Assembly (NCBI RefSeq): GCF_035481675.1
Contig: NZ_JAYJJW010000002.1
Location: forward strand, 372,001-436,000
Direction: 5' to 3'
Source of the DNA: Alteriqipengyuania_B sp035481675
Lineage (GTDB): Bacteria > Pseudomonadota > Alphaproteobacteria > Sphingomonadales > Sphingomonadaceae
DNA length: 64,000 nt
In this document: positions 39,943 to 49,213 of the stretch, piece after piece
Numbering within the stretch: the stretch's first letter is position 1
How the letters are laid out: each line of letters opens with the position of its first letter
The notes under the pieces: model-generated
Databases searched by the model: none
Told to the model about the DNA's origin: nothing
What the model saw: the letters and a program-made list of their open reading frames with translations, nothing else
Position numbers and translations under genes: made by a program

Positions 39943-40356
39943 CCACGCTGTCTGCGTCACGCCGCCGCAGCCGGTCAAATGCGGCCATGGCGGTTGCCCA
40001 CAGGCCCCCCGTGAAAGCCCTGCGCGGAAGTTCCATGGAAGTTGGCCGACTGGCCCGATGGAAGCGAATTTCTCGCGGTTTCCTGCGGCGTTGGAAGCGA
40101 TGGAAGTGTTTCGGGGGTGACCCCCACGTGGATTGCGATTGCACAGCTGCCGCAGGGCCCACCTGCAATTCACCTCCATCGCTTCCACCGATCCCTTCCA
40201 ATGAAGGGTTATGATGATCTTAAAGGTATGAATATCATGGGGAATATGTCTGTTTCGGGTGGCCCCGCAAACGCTTCCACGGGGCCTTCCATCCACGGTT
40301 CCGCGCGAGGGGGCGCGGAAGTCACCTTCTAGGATGCCGAGGCGCTGCTGCTGCAG
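39943..40356. other. intergenic region, no gene identified
   Basis: 414 bases. An in-frame TAG at 40330 ends an upstream open stretch just before the next gene. The stretch MGNMSVSGGPANASTGPS has no family. No promoter or RNA recognised. Confidence 0.4.
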
Positions 40357-40776
40357 GTGATCGGCGACCTCGGCGCGATGCCGGACCGGGAGCGGGCGCA
40401 CCTGTCTGCCGGCAGGCGCAGCGGGTGGCCGCAGGTGCTGCGGATCGAGCAGTCGGACTATCCCGACCGGCCCGATCCCAGGCGGCGGCTGAGCGCACGC
40501 GATGTCGACAGGTTGGAGGCGGTGCTGCTGGGCCCCGATGCGCTGGCGCTGGCGATCCCGCCGCAGCACCGCGCGCTGGTGGGCCTGGCCGCGGCGATGA
40601 AGCTGTGGCCCGATGCCGGCGGCTTCCGCTGGGACGCGGTGCGCGAGCGCGTAAAGGCGCGTGTGGATGCAGGCGAGCGCGTGCCGGCGGGCGATGCGCT
40701 GCGCATGCGCTACGACCGCGCGGTGGCCATGCTGGCAGCGGCGATGGCGAAGGTGGACCGGGGCGTTTGGGAGTGA
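40357..40776 (+). CDS. small element-associated protein, unknown function (possibly truncated at 5' end)
   Basis: 139 residues from GTG 40357. Helical and charged: SAGRRSGWPQVLRIEQSDYPDRPDPRRRLSARD, VLLGPDALALAIPPQHRALVG. Codons continue in frame to the left (DAEALLLQ) up to a TAG at 40330, so the natural start may lie just upstream and could have been lost. Fragments of this gene appear twice more nearby (38497-38640, 42642-42686), so it belongs to a phage-like island. No function recognised. Confidence 0.6.
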   Translation: MIGDLGAMPDRERAHLSAGRRSGWPQVLRIEQSDYPDRPDPRRRLSARDVDRLEAVLLGPDALALAIPPQHRALVGLAAAMKLWPDAGGFRWDAVRERVKARVDAGERVPAGDALRMRYDRAVAMLAAAMAKVDRGVWE

Positions 40777-40813
40777 GGGGGCAAGTATTGGCAGGCTTCA
40801 GCTCTGGCCGCTA

Positions 40814-40840
40814 GGTCCGCTTTTGGGTGGAAAGCGGACC
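40814..40840. repeat. palindromic intergenic repeat, copy A
   Basis: GGTCCGCTTT, loop TGGGTGG, AAAGCGGACC: perfect 10-base arms. Same GTCCGCTTTTGGG core as the repeat at 42520. Confidence 0.75.
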
Positions 40841-41054
40841 GTCCGATATCGCGGTTTCAAACATGCTACGAAACCGTAGAATTGCCACAACGCTGATGGC
40901 GGCTCCCTACCTCGTTACTTACAGTCCCTGTGTGCTCGAAGCTGCCGCCCTTCGAGAGCAACTCGCTGACGAATGCGATATGTTAACGGCATCACCTTAC
41001 ATCAATTGTCATGGATAATCGGAGAGATCGGGCGGGACGCGCCGACGACGATCG

Positions 41055-41867
41055 ATGCGTCACGTGGTCATCTTCCTCTGCATCGGCGCGATACTGATTG
41101 TCATCGCCACCCTTTCTTATCCGGATGCAGATGATTTCTACTACAGAACTGCCTATCGCGCCGTGGTCCTCGCGGTGTTGGCGTTCGTCTGTTTCGGTTT
41201 AGCCGCCTGGTATCAATTCAAAGGCGCGGAGCGATCAGATCGAAGCTTCGGCAAGAGTCGGTGTGCAACAGCACGCAGGTCGGACCATGATCCCCTGAAT
41301 GCTGGTTCATCGAGCGCGGCTGCGATGCCGATGCACCCGTCTACTCCAGAAGCGAAAGGTGAGCGCGGAGCAACTCGGATAACCTATATCGAAAGGGGAT
41401 CGATTGAACCGAGCGGACCCACTGATCTGGGCTTCGAAATAGTGGCCCGATCTACTCTTCTCTCCAGTAAGCTGGGTGCGGTGCTTTCGCTCGGTGGGCG
41501 GGTACTTGAAAGCGACGGCGCCTACTCGCTGGATTGCCGCTTTCATCCCGCCTGGGTTGGCATGGCGAGTTGCCCAAGAATATCTTCACCAGAATTCCCT
41601 GGCATCGTGAAAATCTTCATGGGAAAATTCAGCCCCGTCAGCCGCTCCACGGATAATATCACCTATTTGCTGCATCCGATGGAAGCCCCGGCTCATATGT
41701 TTCGGGGGGATCGTGATGGAGTGGGTCGATTCTCGAAAGATCAAAGATATACCAACCTCAACATGTTGGCCGACACCCTACCACTGTTGATGGCGCTTGA
41801 AACGTGGCGTGAATTGGCGCCTGACCCGGAACGCCTCATATTTGCCGTTCCAGGTCACCTGGTCTGA
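41055..41867 (+). CDS. membrane protein, unknown function
   Basis: 270 residues. Two N-terminal helices (about 4-20 and 32-54: VVIFLCIGAILIVIATL; AVVLAVLAFVCFGLAAWY), then a soluble region with no recognised fold (ITYIERGSIEPSGPTDLGFEIVARSTLLSSK). An upstream 200 bases hold a palindromic repeat. Base composition is lower in GC than the core. Real gene by codon use; function unknown. Confidence 0.6.
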   Translation: MRHVVIFLCIGAILIVIATLSYPDADDFYYRTAYRAVVLAVLAFVCFGLAAWYQFKGAERSDRSFGKSRCATARRSDHDPLNAGSSSAAAMPMHPSTPEAKGERGATRITYIERGSIEPSGPTDLGFEIVARSTLLSSKLGAVLSLGGRVLESDGAYSLDCRFHPAWVGMASCPRISSPEFPGIVKIFMGKFSPVSRSTDNITYLLHPMEAPAHMFRGDRDGVGRFSKDQRYTNLNMLADTLPLLMALETWRELAPDPERLIFAVPGHLV

Positions 41868-41902
41868 GAACTTAGCATAGCTGTCGGCTAGGATGACAAG
41901 GT

Positions 41903-42340
41903 CTATATATCACCTGAAGAAAGACTCACTTCGACCGGAAGTCCGTGGCCGTACTCCTTCCAGTAGGGGTGCGAAGGTATAGCGCATAGGGCCTCGTCCA
42001 GATATCCTGGCGGCAGCTCGAGATCTTGAGTGTGGCGAGCCCAGAGTTTCCTTCGATTGTGATCGACGGAAATCAAATAGCCCCCTTCTTGATTCGCAAA
42101 GATAGTGATCAGGGTTCTCCTACCACCCGACGAGATGATAGCATCGGGCGCGGGTCCGCTGTTATGGGCTTCCCAGATTTCTCTGAGGTCATCGGGCAAG
42201 GCTTCGCGATAATTTTCGCGCGAGATATCCGGTTCAAAATCTATGCTGAACGAAACCGGATCGTCCAGGCGTCCGTGATCGGCCGAGATTACGATCTTGT
42301 GGTCGAAATCAATCAATGCGCGCGATCTGGCTTCAAACAT
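41903..42340 (-). CDS. hypothetical protein
   Basis: 145 residues, soluble. Balanced composition with DFDHKIVISADHGRLDDPV and RRTLITIFANQEGGYLISVDH supports the minus strand; an opposing frame at 42026-42412 is less protein-like. No family recognised. ATG at 42340. Confidence 0.5.
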   Translation of the reverse strand: MFEARSRALIDFDHKIVISADHGRLDDPVSFSIDFEPDISRENYREALPDDLREIWEAHNSGPAPDAIISSGGRRTLITIFANQEGGYLISVDHNRRKLWARHTQDLELPPGYLDEALCAIPSHPYWKEYGHGLPVEVSLSSGDI

Positions 42341-42519
42341 CTTAACCTCGCAAACCTCAGCCCCATGCCGAGTGACGAGCGTAAGTCCCTATACCTAAGC
42401 CCGTTAAGATGACCTTGGCAGCCCGGCGATAGGAACGATGACTACTCTTTTGCGATAGTTTGGAGTGAGCGCTCGCCCCCCTGCCCCGTGTTCACGACAC
42501 GAGGGCAAGCGCAAACTGC

Positions 42520-42616
42520 GTCCGCTTTTGGGCAACAAGGTGCTTTGCGTTTATGGCTGAACACGGGTCGTGAGCCGAATGGCAGCTTCGCAAGTGTGGC
42601 ATCGCAGAAGCGGACG
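42520..42616. repeat. palindromic intergenic repeat, copy B (GTCCGCTT ... AAGCGGAC)
   Basis: GTCCGCTTTTGGG at 42520-42532 faces AGAAGCGGACGGTAA from about 42606, an inverted pair about 80 bases apart, just before a copied fragment of another gene. Confidence 0.5.
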
Positions 42617-42641
42617 GTAATGTCCGGGCGAAACTGGCGGT

Positions 42642-42686
42642 GGCGATGGCGAAGGTGGACCGGGGCGTTTGGGGGTGAGGGGGCAA
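42642..42686 (+). pseudogene. copied 3' end of the 40357-40776 gene
   Basis: 45 bases matching 40740-40784 with one mismatch (A/G before GTGAGGGGGC), including the stop. The sequence diverges on both sides. Third piece of the same gene in this island. Confidence 0.8.
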
Positions 42687-42708
42687 CCGAGGCCGCCCAC
42701 GCCGCTGC

Positions 42709-43794
42709 TTACCGGGCCGGGATCCGCACCAGCATGCAGCAGCCGTCCTCGACCTTGTCGTGGACCTCGATGAAGCCGTCGTGCAGGTTGGCGATGCGCT
42801 GGCAGATGGTGAGGCCGAGGCCGAGCTTGCCGCCGTCCTCCCCCTTGAAGAACTGGGTGAAGATGGTGTCGCGCAACTCCTTCGGGATGCCGCGTCCGTT
42901 GTCGCCGACGAAGAACAGGTGTTCGCCGTCCTCTTCCTGGTGGTGGATCGTCACGACCGGGCGCTGTGACCCGGCGTGCCGGATCGAGTTCTCGATCAGG
43001 TTCTGGAACAGCTGCCGCAGCAGGTTGGGTTCGACCGTCGCTTCGGGAAGGCGCGTGACGTGAAGCGCGAGACCCGCTTCCTCGATGGCGACCGACAGGT
43101 TGAAGCGGACTTCTTCCAAGAGCAGGTTGAGGTCGTATCTCTGGAAGCTCAGGTCCGCGCTCTCGCTCGCCGCGGCCTTGAGAGTGGAGGTGATCATCCC
43201 GGCGAGCCCGGTCGCGGATTCCTTCAGTGCGGACAGGATCGTCTCGCTGCGTTCGCCCAGCTGCGAGGTCTTGTCCCGCTGCATGATGTTGAGACCGCTG
43301 ATGATGCTGGAGATGGGATTCCTGAGGTCGTGGGCGATCGAGCTGGAGTAGACCTTGAGCTGCGCGTTCTGGCGCACCACGCGCTTTTCGCGGGCGGCAA
43401 GGTCCGTGATGTCGGTCGCGATGCAGATGAGCCGCTTGTCGCCATCCTTCGTGTGGAAGACCATCTTGCGGGTCAGCAAGGTGCGGCGCTTCGCCTTCCA
43501 GTCGGTGATCTCCTCGACGATTTCGGAAAGCCCCTCGCGCAGCGCCCTGCGATCCTCGCTGAGGAAGAGTTCGGCCTCTTCAGGCTCGAAGCTTTCGACC
43601 GTGGTGGTGCCGAGCACGCCGTCGCGCTGGTCGGGCGGGTACACCTCGAGGAAGGCGGCGTTGGCGTAGACGAGCCTGCTCTGTTCGTCCTTGATGAAGA
43701 CGAGGTTCGGGCCGTGGTCGAGGACGAACATGAGAAGTTCGTCGTTGTCGGCGAACGCGGGTGCGTCGATGCCCTTGAGGTGTGAAAACGGCAT
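42709..43794 (-). CDS. PAS-domain sensor histidine kinase (soluble, orphan)
   Basis: 361 residues from ATG 43794. One PAS domain (about 25-140: VFIKDEQSRLVYANAAFLEVYPP ... TKDGDKRLICIATDIT), HisKA with IAHDLRNPI, and HATPase with LRQLFQNLIENSIRHAG, GDNGRGIP and GLGLTICQRI. There is no membrane helix, so it senses a cytoplasmic signal. No response regulator is adjacent. Bounded by element-type genes. Confidence 0.9.
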   Translation of the reverse strand: MPFSHLKGIDAPAFADNDELLMFVLDHGPNLVFIKDEQSRLVYANAAFLEVYPPDQRDGVLGTTTVESFEPEEAELFLSEDRRALREGLSEIVEEITDWKAKRRTLLTRKMVFHTKDGDKRLICIATDITDLAAREKRVVRQNAQLKVYSSSIAHDLRNPISSIISGLNIMQRDKTSQLGERSETILSALKESATGLAGMITSTLKAAASESADLSFQRYDLNLLLEEVRFNLSVAIEEAGLALHVTRLPEATVEPNLLRQLFQNLIENSIRHAGSQRPVVTIHHQEEDGEHLFFVGDNGRGIPKELRDTIFTQFFKGEDGGKLGLGLTICQRIANLHDGFIEVHDKVEDGCCMLVRIPAR

Positions 43795-44064
43795 TGCGAC
43801 TGGACCCTCTCTTTCGAAATCATGCGGTAGGCGCGCGGCAACCGACTGACAAGGCGGCAGTATCTGCGGCCGGGGATGGCCCAAATCCGTTGCGCGGCGT
43901 GTCAAGCCCTTCGCGCAGCGCGCAGGGGCAATTTTGCATGTTCGTGCGCGCAGCACACGGGTGCTAATCCCTGTCAGGCTGGGCGAGAGTAGCGGGCGGC
44001 AGTCACACTCCTGCTCTCGACCGGCGGTTACGTCCCTCCCCCAAACTGCCGGAGCGCCCGCGAT

Positions 44065-44376
44065 ATGGGCAAGCTGACGCGGGCCCCTTCGCGGTGCGCT
44101 CCGGCTCCTTCGCGCGTGGCGGCGGCGCCCAAGCGGGTCGAGCCGTTCTATCGCTCGAAGGGGTGGCTGGCGCTGCGGCGGGCGCGGATGCTGGATGCCG
44201 ACTATTTCGCCGCAAAGGAGCGGGCGAAGGAAGGCGAGCGGCTGATCCTCGACCACGTGGTGGAGCGCAAGGATGGCGGCGCGCCGCTCGACCCCGCGAA
44301 CACCCAGTGGCTCACCTTCAGCGAGCGCCAGGCGAAGACCGAGCGCGAAAAGCGGCGCAGGTCGGGGCTGGCGTAG
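44065..44376 (+). CDS. HNH endonuclease, phage-type
   Basis: 103 residues. FYRSKGWLALRRARMLDADYF then LILDHVVERKDGGAPLDPANTQWLTFSERQAKTEREKRR. The D-H-V ... N-x-x-x-L pair is the HNH metal site used by phage packaging nucleases and homing enzymes. The N-terminus is basic and proline-rich. It sits alone, with no terminase or portal gene nearby, so it is a likely remnant of a prophage. Confidence 0.75.
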   Translation: MGKLTRAPSRCAPAPSRVAAAPKRVEPFYRSKGWLALRRARMLDADYFAAKERAKEGERLILDHVVERKDGGAPLDPANTQWLTFSERQAKTEREKRRRSGLA

Positions 44377-44442
44377 GAGGGGGGGCGGCGATAGAATTTG
44401 CCTCGCGCTCGATGGATTGAATCCAACGACGTTGGTTGAAAT

Positions 44443-44476
44443 ACTGTCGGCTGCTTCTGGGCCAGAAACGGACAGT
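44443..44476. repeat. palindromic intergenic repeat, copy E
   Basis: ACTGTC and GACAGT flank an inner TTCTGG-G-CCAGAA pair; the 34-base element can fold into a cruciform. Related in shape, less in sequence, to the GTCCGCTT family nearby. Confidence 0.45.
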
Positions 44477-44577
44477 AAAGATTTCGCAGTACAGTCGATA
44501 AACCCTCCTTCTAGGTCACTGCCTGTGCGGCCACCGGCCCGGAAGTATTATGCTGGCCTCTTCACTTGGGTTGGTGA

Positions 44578-46299
44578 ATGGCCGATAATTGTGCGATAAA
44601 CTGCTCGCTCGTTCCGACGCATTGCACCTTGACAAGCTATTCCGAGCAAGGCCGGGTATGCAGGGGGGATCGGCACGCTTTGACGTCTGGAGGCATAATC
44701 ACCACCAACGTTTCGCCAGAACGCTGGGATTGGACTGTCGGAGCGTTCGGCGTCGAGGCAGATCGCAACTGTCTTTGGCTTGGTGGTGAGGCGCACCCTG
44801 TCGAACCATTGATAATGGACGTGCTTGTTTATCTTATCGAGCACACCGGCGAAGTCGTGACCCGTGACCAGATCATCGAACATGTATGGTTTTTCAATCC
44901 CGGTGCGGATGAATGCCTGACGCGCGCCATTTCGAGATTGCGCAAGGTCTTCGCGGCGGACCAGTCTCACCAGCCCTACATCACCACGATCTGGAAGCGC
45001 GGTTACGTCCTAGCGGCAAAGACCGTGCGATCCAAACCCGCCGCCATGAGAATGGAGCCGGAGCCGGTCATAGAAGATCGACTTCCAGGCGATTTCTCGG
45101 TCGCAGTGCTGCCCTTCATGAACATGTCGCAGGCTCCGGAAGATGCCTTTCTTGCCGATGGTATAACACGCGATCTGACGATGCTGCTTTCGCGCGTGCC
45201 GAGGCTGCACGTGGCCGCATACAGTTCCGCGCTGGCGATCGACGAGGGGGCAACGCCCCTGCCATGCATCGCCAATCAACTCGGTGTGCGCTACGTCGTC
45301 AGCGGGTCCCTGCAGCGGCGCGGCGAGGAATTCCAATTACGCACGGCGCTGATGGATGGAGAGAAAAACACTCAGGTCTGGGCGCAGCGGATCGAAAGCA
45401 CTCTCGACCGGTTTTTCGAGGCCCAGGACAAGATCGTGCTCGACGTGTCGACATCGGCGGCGAGCGCGCTGGTGGTCTCGCACGCGACGAGTCTGCAAGC
45501 GCGTCGGCGATTCCAGCTCAGCGCCTACGAACTGGTGCAGAGGGCCGAAAACCTTCGCCTCAATTACAACCGGTCCACGGCACGGGAAATTATCGAGTTG
45601 CTGAACTGCGCCGTGGCCATGCAGCCTGATGACGCAGCGGTCCATGCCGCCCTCGCCGTCCAGCTGACCCAGAACGTGACCAGTAAGTTCGACGACACTC
45701 CGGCAGAGACCTTCGCACTGGCCAAGCGCCACGTGGAAACTGCCATCGCCTGCGCGCCCGACGATCCCGATGTGCTGGTTGCCGCGGGGATCACCGCGAC
45801 GATGATGGGCAATTCCCGCCTCGCAGTTCGCAATCTGACTCGTGCCATCGAGGTCGACCCCAACAATCCGCATTCGCTGGCCGTACTCGGATGGCAGCAC
45901 TGCTGGCTGTACGGAGATCGCGCGGGGATCGAGATGATCGAAACTGCCGAGACTCGCGCCCCGCACCATCCGCGCTACGCGGTGTGGGCGCATTACCGCG
46001 GGCATTGCGAAGTGCGGCTGGGCAATATCGGTGCTGCCATCGAGGCATACCGGGCGTGCGATATCCGCAACCCCGATTACAGCCTGAACCTAGTGACACT
46101 GGCCGCGGCGCTCGCCTTTGCAGGGGAGGACGATGAGGCGAGAAAAATCATCGGCCGGATTAGGCGCGTCGCACCCGATTATACCATGGCGGATTACCGA
46201 CGGCTGGTCGATCGAATGATTTACTGGTTCGGGGACCACCCCACGGGCGACGATATGATTGCGGCGCTTCAGGCCGCATGGGACGGGCCAGAAGGCTAA
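44578..46299 (+). CDS. CadC-like transcriptional regulator with TPR domain
   Basis: 573 residues from ATG 44578; TTG at 44680 with AGGGGGGAT before it is a strong alternative because the first 34 residues are Cys-rich and unlike the family. Winged-helix DNA-binding domain about 45-140 (IEHTGEVVTRDQIIEHVW, RAISRLRKVF). FlgO/TolB-like segment about 170-290 (VAVLPFMNMSQAPEDAFLADGITRDLTMLLSRV) and then TPR-rich helical repeats to the end. There is no membrane helix, unlike CadC itself. It faces the two MFS genes in the same direction (about 180-base gap) and probably controls them; this is inference. Confidence 0.82.
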   Translation: MADNCAINCSLVPTHCTLTSYSEQGRVCRGDRHALTSGGIITTNVSPERWDWTVGAFGVEADRNCLWLGGEAHPVEPLIMDVLVYLIEHTGEVVTRDQIIEHVWFFNPGADECLTRAISRLRKVFAADQSHQPYITTIWKRGYVLAAKTVRSKPAAMRMEPEPVIEDRLPGDFSVAVLPFMNMSQAPEDAFLADGITRDLTMLLSRVPRLHVAAYSSALAIDEGATPLPCIANQLGVRYVVSGSLQRRGEEFQLRTALMDGEKNTQVWAQRIESTLDRFFEAQDKIVLDVSTSAASALVVSHATSLQARRRFQLSAYELVQRAENLRLNYNRSTAREIIELLNCAVAMQPDDAAVHAALAVQLTQNVTSKFDDTPAETFALAKRHVETAIACAPDDPDVLVAAGITATMMGNSRLAVRNLTRAIEVDPNNPHSLAVLGWQHCWLYGDRAGIEMIETAETRAPHHPRYAVWAHYRGHCEVRLGNIGAAIEAYRACDIRNPDYSLNLVTLAAALAFAGEDDEARKIIGRIRRVAPDYTMADYRRLVDRMIYWFGDHPTGDDMIAALQAAWDGPEG

Positions 46300-46478
46300 T
46301 CGCAACCCGTAAAGGGCTCTGTTGAGGGATCTACTTATCCCTGATTTCCAGCCCTCATAATTCCATCAGGTTTCTTTCAGGACATTCTCCCGCGCGCTGA
46401 CCGATACCGCTGCCCGAGCGGCCCTTGCGCATGGATGCGATGGGATGGTGGCAACTCAAGCCGGGGGAGGACTGACCA

Positions 46479-47840
46479 ATGACAGAAGCGTCGCTGACCA
46501 TCGACAAAGCCACGCAGCGCGCATGGCCATCGATGGTAGAAAGCAAGCCGCTGCGCTTTGCGGCCACGATGATCCTGTATTTCATGCAAGGCGTACCGGT
46601 GGGGCTGACGTTGCTAGTCCTGCCTTCATGGTTCGCGGCGAACGGCGCAAGCCCTGTCGAGATCGGCGCATTCGTCGGTTTCTCCCTGCTTCCCTGGTCG
46701 CTCAAACCACTCGCCGGACTATTGATGGACCGCTATGCCTACCGCCCGATGGGGCGCCGACGAGCGTGGATCCTTATCGCGCAGGCCTCGATGGTCGCGG
46801 TTCTCTTTGCGCTTGCGCAGACCGGCGCCACTGCGAACGATATCGCCTTGATCGGGAGTTTCTGTTTTGCGCTGAATACTTGCGCCATTTTCAACGACGT
46901 CGCTGTCGATGGGATGACCATCGATCTCGTCCCGATGGAGGAACGGGCCGCGATTAACGGGTGCATGTATGGATCTCAGATCGTTGGAGTTTCGGCGATC
47001 GGCTATTTGGGCGGGCAGCTGCTCCTGTCTGGCAGTACGACTTCTGCAGCGATCGTGTTCGCCATTATCGTCGCGGTGCCGTCCTTCGTCGTTGGGCTGT
47101 TTCGGGAGCGACCGGGCGAGCGATTGATGCCGTGGACCAACGGCTACCCCTCTGCCGAATGCAACGCTTTGCAACAGGACCAGTGGCTGCCAATGCTCAA
47201 GACGATGTTGCGCTCGTTTGGGAGCGTGCGCATCGTCGCATTCCTGATCGCATCGTTCCTGTTTTCGGCGAACAGCGCCCATTTCGATACGGTCGCCCCG
47301 ATTTTAGCGGTCAATGTTCTGGACTGGTCGAGCGAAGGCTACAGCAGTTTCGCGTCGGCAACCGCCCTTGGCGCCGGTCTCTTGGGCATCGTGTCGACAG
47401 GCTTCCTCGTCAAACGGTTCGGGATCGCTTACCTGGCAACCATCTATACGCTCATCCTTATTGCCGCCACAATTGCGGGGGGCACCACCTTCGACGGATG
47501 GGAAGGCGGCACGACTTTTGCGGTCATTTACGTGGTGCAGGCAGTCGTAGGCACCTTGCTTATGATCTTGATGATCGCTTGGGCCATGATGCTGAGCAAT
47601 CCGGCGGTCGCGGCCAGTCAATTCGCCGTGATGATGGCCATTCCGAACTTCGGAAGATCTTCGATGTCCGGGGCGGCGGGCCAGCTCATCGAAAGCTACG
47701 GCTATGGAGCGACGTATTTGGTCACCGCCGTCGTGATGACCGTTGCGCTCGCCGTGTTCTACTTCGCCGCGCGTCGGGGGAGCCAGTCCGCTGACGTCAA
47801 CGTTGCCGCCGTGGGAGACGACAAATGCCCCACACGGTAG
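46479..47840 (+). CDS. AmpG-like MFS transporter (first of two)
   Basis: 453 residues with 12 helices. Starts behind GGGGGAGGA. ILYFMQGVPVGLTLLVLPSW and LLMDRYAYRPMGRRRAWILIAQ match the MFS A-motif of the AmpG/SLC33 type (GRRRxWILxxQ). That family imports muropeptides or acyl-CoA-like compounds in bacteria and eukaryotes; substrate here is unknown. Its stop lies 16 bases inside the next gene, so the two are co-translated. Confidence 0.78.
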   Translation: MTEASLTIDKATQRAWPSMVESKPLRFAATMILYFMQGVPVGLTLLVLPSWFAANGASPVEIGAFVGFSLLPWSLKPLAGLLMDRYAYRPMGRRRAWILIAQASMVAVLFALAQTGATANDIALIGSFCFALNTCAIFNDVAVDGMTIDLVPMEERAAINGCMYGSQIVGVSAIGYLGGQLLLSGSTTSAAIVFAIIVAVPSFVVGLFRERPGERLMPWTNGYPSAECNALQQDQWLPMLKTMLRSFGSVRIVAFLIASFLFSANSAHFDTVAPILAVNVLDWSSEGYSSFASATALGAGLLGIVSTGFLVKRFGIAYLATIYTLILIAATIAGGTTFDGWEGGTTFAVIYVVQAVVGTLLMILMIAWAMMLSNPAVAASQFAVMMAIPNFGRSSMSGAAGQLIESYGYGATYLVTAVVMTVALAVFYFAARRGSQSADVNVAAVGDDKCPTR

Positions 47841-49213
47841 CACCCCCGCCGCTGGCGGTTCGGCCGGGCCGCTCGCTTGAATCGAGCGGGCACCTCCGCC
47901 TTATTACAGTGTTCCTGCTCTATGCCGGGCAAGGGATACCGCTCGGGCTATTCGACTTCGCAATTCCGGCCTGGATGGCGGTCAATGGGGTGAAAGCAGA
48001 GGACATCGGTTTCCTGGTCGCGATGAGCAGTATCCCCTGGAGCCTCAAGTTCTTTGCCGGCTTCATGATCGATCGTTACGCCATTCTCTCGATGGGTCGG
48101 CGACGCTGCTGGATCATGGGCGCGCAAGCCGTGATCGTCGTTTTTCTGATCATTTTCGCGATCATAAACCCGGGCCCACAGGATATCATGCTGTTAGGCA
48201 TGGTGGCGCTCGCCGTTAATACGGCGGTGGTGTTTCAAGATGTCGCCGTCGACGCGCTGACAGTCGATATCCTGCGCGAAAAGGAGCGGGCCATCGGCGG
48301 CGCCCTTGCTTCGGGTGGACAGGTGCTCGGCATCGCGGCATCTGCATCTCTTGCCGGCGTGATCGTTTATTCCTTCGGTGCCGGTGCCGCCTACATCATG
48401 TGCGCCGCACTAGTGCTGGGCGTCACTCTGCATATAATCTGGCTTACCGAGCGCAAGGGCGAACGGCGCCTGCCTTGGACGCGAGGCACGACCCATCCAT
48501 TCAATTTAGACCATGCGCCGGAAGGCTGGCTGCCGATGCTGACGGAAACGCTGCGCAACACGTTTGCGCCCATCAGCCTCGCCTGGATCCCGGTGATCAT
48601 GGTCAAGGGCCTGGTTTACGGCGTTTGTCTCGTTTTTTTCCCACTTGTTGCGTCCCAATATGGTGGCTGGAGCGAAGCCGACATCGGATCCGTCAACGGG
48701 ACCGCGCAACTGGCCGCAGGAATTGTGGCCATCGCGATAGGCGGCTTCTTCGTCGCCAAAATCGGCGCGCAACGTGCCATGCTGCTCTTCACACTCTGCT
48801 CGATAGGGCTGTTGACGTGGATGCTGACAAGCCAGTCCGTCTGGGCGGCCTCGGGGGTGATAAACATCTTCGGTTTTGGCTGGACGATGATCTACGTTCT
48901 GGGCGGCATCGGGCAGGTGGTGATCATCATGCGGCTTAGCCCGCCAAGGATCGCGGCGGCGCAATATTCAATCTACATGGCATTTTCGAACATGGGGATC
49001 AGCCTCGCCGGCATAGCGATTGCTGCCGTGGCGCTTTTCTCTACGCCTGAAGGCATGCTGATGCTGCTGATCGGCGGGCAAGTTCTGGCAGGGCTAATCC
49101 TGCTGGTGGTCAAATTTCCCACCGCGCAAATCGGCATGTCGCCCGATGTAGACGAAGCCACGAGTTACCTAACGGGCCAGACGATATCGGCATCGAAGGC
49201 GGCTGGCGCATGA
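47825..49213 (+). CDS. AmpG-like MFS transporter (second of two)
   Basis: 462 residues, 12 helices. Again YAGQGIPLGLFDFAIPAWM and FMIDRYAILSMGRRRCWIMGAQ. It resembles the preceding gene in length, motif and loop structure, so they look like a tandem duplication that has diverged. Overlaps the next permease gene by 4 bases. Confidence 0.78.
   Translation: MPHTVAPPPLAVRPGRSLESSGHLRLITVFLLYAGQGIPLGLFDFAIPAWMAVNGVKAEDIGFLVAMSSIPWSLKFFAGFMIDRYAILSMGRRRCWIMGAQAVIVVFLIIFAIINPGPQDIMLLGMVALAVNTAVVFQDVAVDALTVDILREKERAIGGALASGGQVLGIAASASLAGVIVYSFGAGAAYIMCAALVLGVTLHIIWLTERKGERRLPWTRGTTHPFNLDHAPEGWLPMLTETLRNTFAPISLAWIPVIMVKGLVYGVCLVFFPLVASQYGGWSEADIGSVNGTAQLAAGIVAIAIGGFFVAKIGAQRAMLLFTLCSIGLLTWMLTSQSVWAASGVINIFGFGWTMIYVLGGIGQVVIIMRLSPPRIAAAQYSIYMAFSNMGISLAGIAIAAVALFSTPEGMLMLLIGGQVLAGLILLVVKFPTAQIGMSPDVDEATSYLTGQTISASKAAGA

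Noticed and set aside
42026..42412. Plus-strand frame opposite the 41903-42340 gene
   Set aside because: Less protein-like composition; the minus-strand frame is preferred, though neither is certain.
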